The notes under the pieces were generated by a model. That model did not search any database. It worked only from the letters and a program-made list of their open reading frames with translations, and was not told the DNA's origin. A stretch of DNA of 64,000 nucleotides from Persicaria tinctoria (lineage: Eukaryota > Streptophyta > Magnoliopsida > Caryophyllales > Polygonaceae): NCBI GenBank assembly GCA_037127255.1, contig JBANSL010000002.1:8786001-8850000 (forward strand). Direction: 5' to 3'. Shown piece by piece: positions 61,772 through 64,000 of the stretch. Each line of letters starts with the position of its first letter. The stretch's first letter is position 1. The translations under genes were made by a program, and so were the position numbers.

Positions 61772-63725
61772 TGCGATGCGAAAATCATATTAAAGATTCA
61801 TCTTGTTGATCCGATGGTTCAAGACTCGTTGGTTTGGCTTTACACAAAAAGGGCAATTTGAGTGTAAAATCAGCTTATCGTATCGCGATGGAAAGGGCTT
61901 TACGTAATTTACCCAATTAAAAAAGAGTGACCGTCTTGGCGACAACGAGCAATTTCAGAGCGTAGTTGAAGCATCCGAGGGCCATTGCCAATGGAGAACC
62001 GCTGAGATAGATCATCCCAGAGTTCCTTGACGGTAGAGAAGTAGGTGACTATAGAGCGTAAAGAGGGCTCAATGGACTGTGTGATCCATCCGACGGGCAT
62101 AGCGTTAACAGGACGCCAATACTGATGATCGGAAGAGGTGGTAGCGAGTTCATTGATTGAACCATCGATGAAAGCATCTTTGCGCTTGGCAGAGAAGGCG
62201 TTCTTCATAGCAATGGTCCATTCTTGGTAGTTGTCTCATTTGAGAATTACCGGACAAATAGAGAGACCCGGGTGATCGGAAGGGTGAAGATAGTAGGGAG
62301 ATGCAGGCGTGAGAGCTGTTGGCGGGGTTGCCATTGATGCCGGCAGCAGGGTTGATGGCGGCGGCGGGGATAGGGTGTAGGGTTGAGCCGGCAACGGCGG
62401 TAAGGTTTAGGTTAGAGGATCGATAGAAAGCCTGATACCATGAACAATTTTGATAGGAAAAAGTCTGAGTTTTCTCATTGATTGAACTTGATTAAATAAT
62501 ACATGTAGGGGAGAAATTCTATCATAATTAAATAAGATATGATATAGATATAGGTAAAGATATATCTAACAACAAAATATGAAAATATCCTAATTTATCT
62601 CAATAGAGAGTGATCTATAATTGATTCAAATTATAACCATCTTACATAACCATCTTACATGAGCTCTTCCGTTTCCGCCTCTAGGGAGGATTACATATTT
62701 GAAAAGGCTAATTGGCATGGATTGACGCTTCTTAATACAATGGATTTTTATGAACTATATCAAAGCCGATTCCGAACTAGGAATGCTCTAACAATTTGCT
62801 CGGGTACGCTCTTCCCAAAGGACAGTCCCTCGAGCACGACGGGGTCGTCAATGTTTTAAGTGAGGGATTTGTGGCATTAGCCGGCGTTTCTTAAAACCCT
62901 AGGTCTTACATTCCACGCCCTAATGTTAAGGTGAACCAGGTTGCGGATAGGATGACTTAGACTCGTCGTGAACCCCCGACCTCTCACATTATATCCGGAG
63001 TTACACAGTCGAGTGGGATGTTAGCATGATACGATATCACCCAAATTGTTGTCTTGCTTAAAATTAAATAAAACTAGAAACGCTCATGTGACATACCGCA
63101 TTTTTTTTAATAAAATAGTGAATGAATACATAATTTTTATTATTTTTTCAATAAAAAGACAAACCAAAAAAATATTCTTTTTATTTATGTCGTGCGATGC
63201 GAAAATCATATTAAAGATTCATCTTGTTGATCCGATGGTTCAAGACTCGTTGGTTTGGCTTTACACAAAAAGGGCAATTTTAGTGTAAAATCAGCTTATC
63301 GTATCGCGATGGAAAGGGCTTTCCTATAGGAGGAGGGGCTGAGGGGTCAAATTCAGGAGGAGCTAGCAAGTTGAGTGTAAAAAATATGTCATGATGTGTG
63401 GGATGAGACATTGGTGAGGGGGGCATTTATGTCGTGCGGTGCGAAAATCATAATAAAGATTCATCTAGTTGATCCGATGGTTCAAGACTCATTGGTTTGG
63501 TTTTACACAAAAAGGGGCAACTTGAGTGTAAAATCAGCTTATCATATCACGATGGAAAGGACTTTCCTAGCGGCGGGAGGGGCTGAGGGGTCGAATTCAG
63601 GAGGAGTGTGGAGGATGTGGAGGAAGGTGTGGACTGTGGAGTATGAAGGTGGTTTGTCGAATCCGAAACTTTGTGTGGAGGACATGTTGGGGGATCATCC
63701 CTTTTGCAAGAGTGTTATGTGGTGA
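61772..63725 (+). pseudogene. Three copies of a LINE zf-RVT-like fragment
   Basis: A phrase encoding VDPMVQDSLVWLYTKRGNLSVKSAY occurs at about 61772-61901, 63183-63362 and 63425-63600. This resembles the segment before the zf-RVT domain of plant LINEs (D-SLVW-YTK-G-SVKSAY). The last copy continues into WRMWRKVWTVE, as in that domain, then degenerates. The second and third copies are 242 bases apart in tandem. The first two are the same segment carried by the 1.4-kb duplication. Confidence 0.65.
61903..62605 (-). pseudogene. Duplicated gag fragment, leader and LTR of the Copia element
   Basis: The sequence from 61928 repeats 60520-61197 with few changes: gag codons corresponding to the N-terminal half, the leader with PBS, and a third LTR copy at 62441-62605. 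The gag piece is cut at the duplication border and cannot be expressed. Confidence 0.88.
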
Positions 63726-64000
63726 CGGAAGGCCACGATGGACTCGTGTATTTTATTTAAGCATTTATATATAAGTTCATAGATATAAATGGATTTGGTC
63801 ACCCGGATAGAAGGTGAAACCGTGAACATATACAAAATGTGAGCATGTATCAAGTACTATATAAAACACATCGTTTAGTAGTGATATAAACACCTAGAAA
63901 CACCTGACTTGCCATCGCAATATTTGGTTTCTCTATGCGCGGAATTGCAAGCAGTGAATGACCGTTTAGCAGCAGCACGATATATTTCCATCAATTCATG
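63726..64000. other. Unassigned sequence at the right edge
   Basis: No coding frame or repeat could be identified in the last 275 bases. Confidence 0.5.

Larger units (their letters stand above)
60520..63322. repeat. 1.4-kb direct tandem duplication of Copia end plus flank
   Basis: Unit 1 (60520-61901) contains part of gag, the leader, the 165-bp 5' LTR and about 700 bases of right flank. Unit 2 (61928-63322) repeats the same in the same order, after a 26-base filler. The copies are nearly identical, including a 66-codon open frame in the flank. Unit 2 has a 13-base micro-duplication of ATAACCATCTTAC (near 62634-62659). Because flank and element are duplicated together, this is a segmental duplication and not a second insertion. 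Confidence 0.92.

Overview
This window is nuclear DNA of a flowering plant, probably a eudicot. Split genes with GT-AG introns, plant-specific families (SOB FIVE-LIKE, ZCF37-like, DUF688-like, nucleobase-ascorbate transporter, PUB30-type U-box) and nested Copia, Gypsy and LINE elements all support this. A SINE-like block with an (AAC)n edge resembles asterid SINEs of the tobacco TS type, so an asterid is a reasonable but unproven guess.

Layout. 1-5.8 kb: a 5'-truncated but open Copia polyprotein, a short LTR remnant, then a second Copia RT-RNase H fragment with its own LTR start. 6.6-7.2 kb: a minus-strand ZCF37-like gene. 8.1-9.1 kb: a 93-bp-arm hairpin, a PIF/Harbinger-type MITE and a 60-bp tandem duplication. 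9.4-18.9 kb: a candidate Mutator-like element, recognised by a 33-bp terminal inverted repeat and an exon pair that recalls DUF1985 proteins. A minus-strand Gypsy element that keeps gag-protease but has lost all of pol is nested inside it. 19.6-29.5 kb is the main gene island: NDUFS4 of respiratory complex I, a 14-exon nucleobase-ascorbate transporter, and a heptahelical PAQR-type membrane protein. Between the last two lies an unusual repeat block of 26-bp-period GCACGT-N8-ACGTGC palindromes, telomere-like repeats and a SINE. 33.2-33.9 kb: a SOFL gene. 34.5-40.8 kb: a Tnt1/Tork-like Copia element with both LTRs, a target-site duplication (TSD), primer-binding site (PBS) and polypurine tract (PPT), and one nonsense codon. 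41.2-41.7 kb: an unrecognised small plant gene on the minus strand. 44.3-50.8 kb: a complete L1-type LINE with a 14-bp TSD. 51.5-52.8 kb: an intronless U-box E3 ligase gene. 54.4-54.7 kb: a small DUF688-like gene. 55.4-64 kb: a decayed LINE tail, a decayed Copia element with 165-bp LTRs, and a 1.4-kb tandem duplication spanning its end and flank.

The genes do not form a pathway; they are ordinary, independently transcribed plant genes separated by transposon blocks. The most unusual signals are: (1) a GCGGCGCCCGCCGC-type GC-rich block that recurs in the Copia pol linker, the Gypsy gag linker and the non-coding Gypsy LTR, in different reading frames; (2) the palindrome array at 26.2-27.2 kb; (3) a 392-codon hydrophobic ORF in the LINE that ends on an ATGA overlap with ORF2; (4) two interleaved perfect inverted repeats at 43,986-44,138.

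Intron borders were placed by reading splice sites and family similarity by eye, without transcripts. Family names rest on recognised motifs, not database searches.
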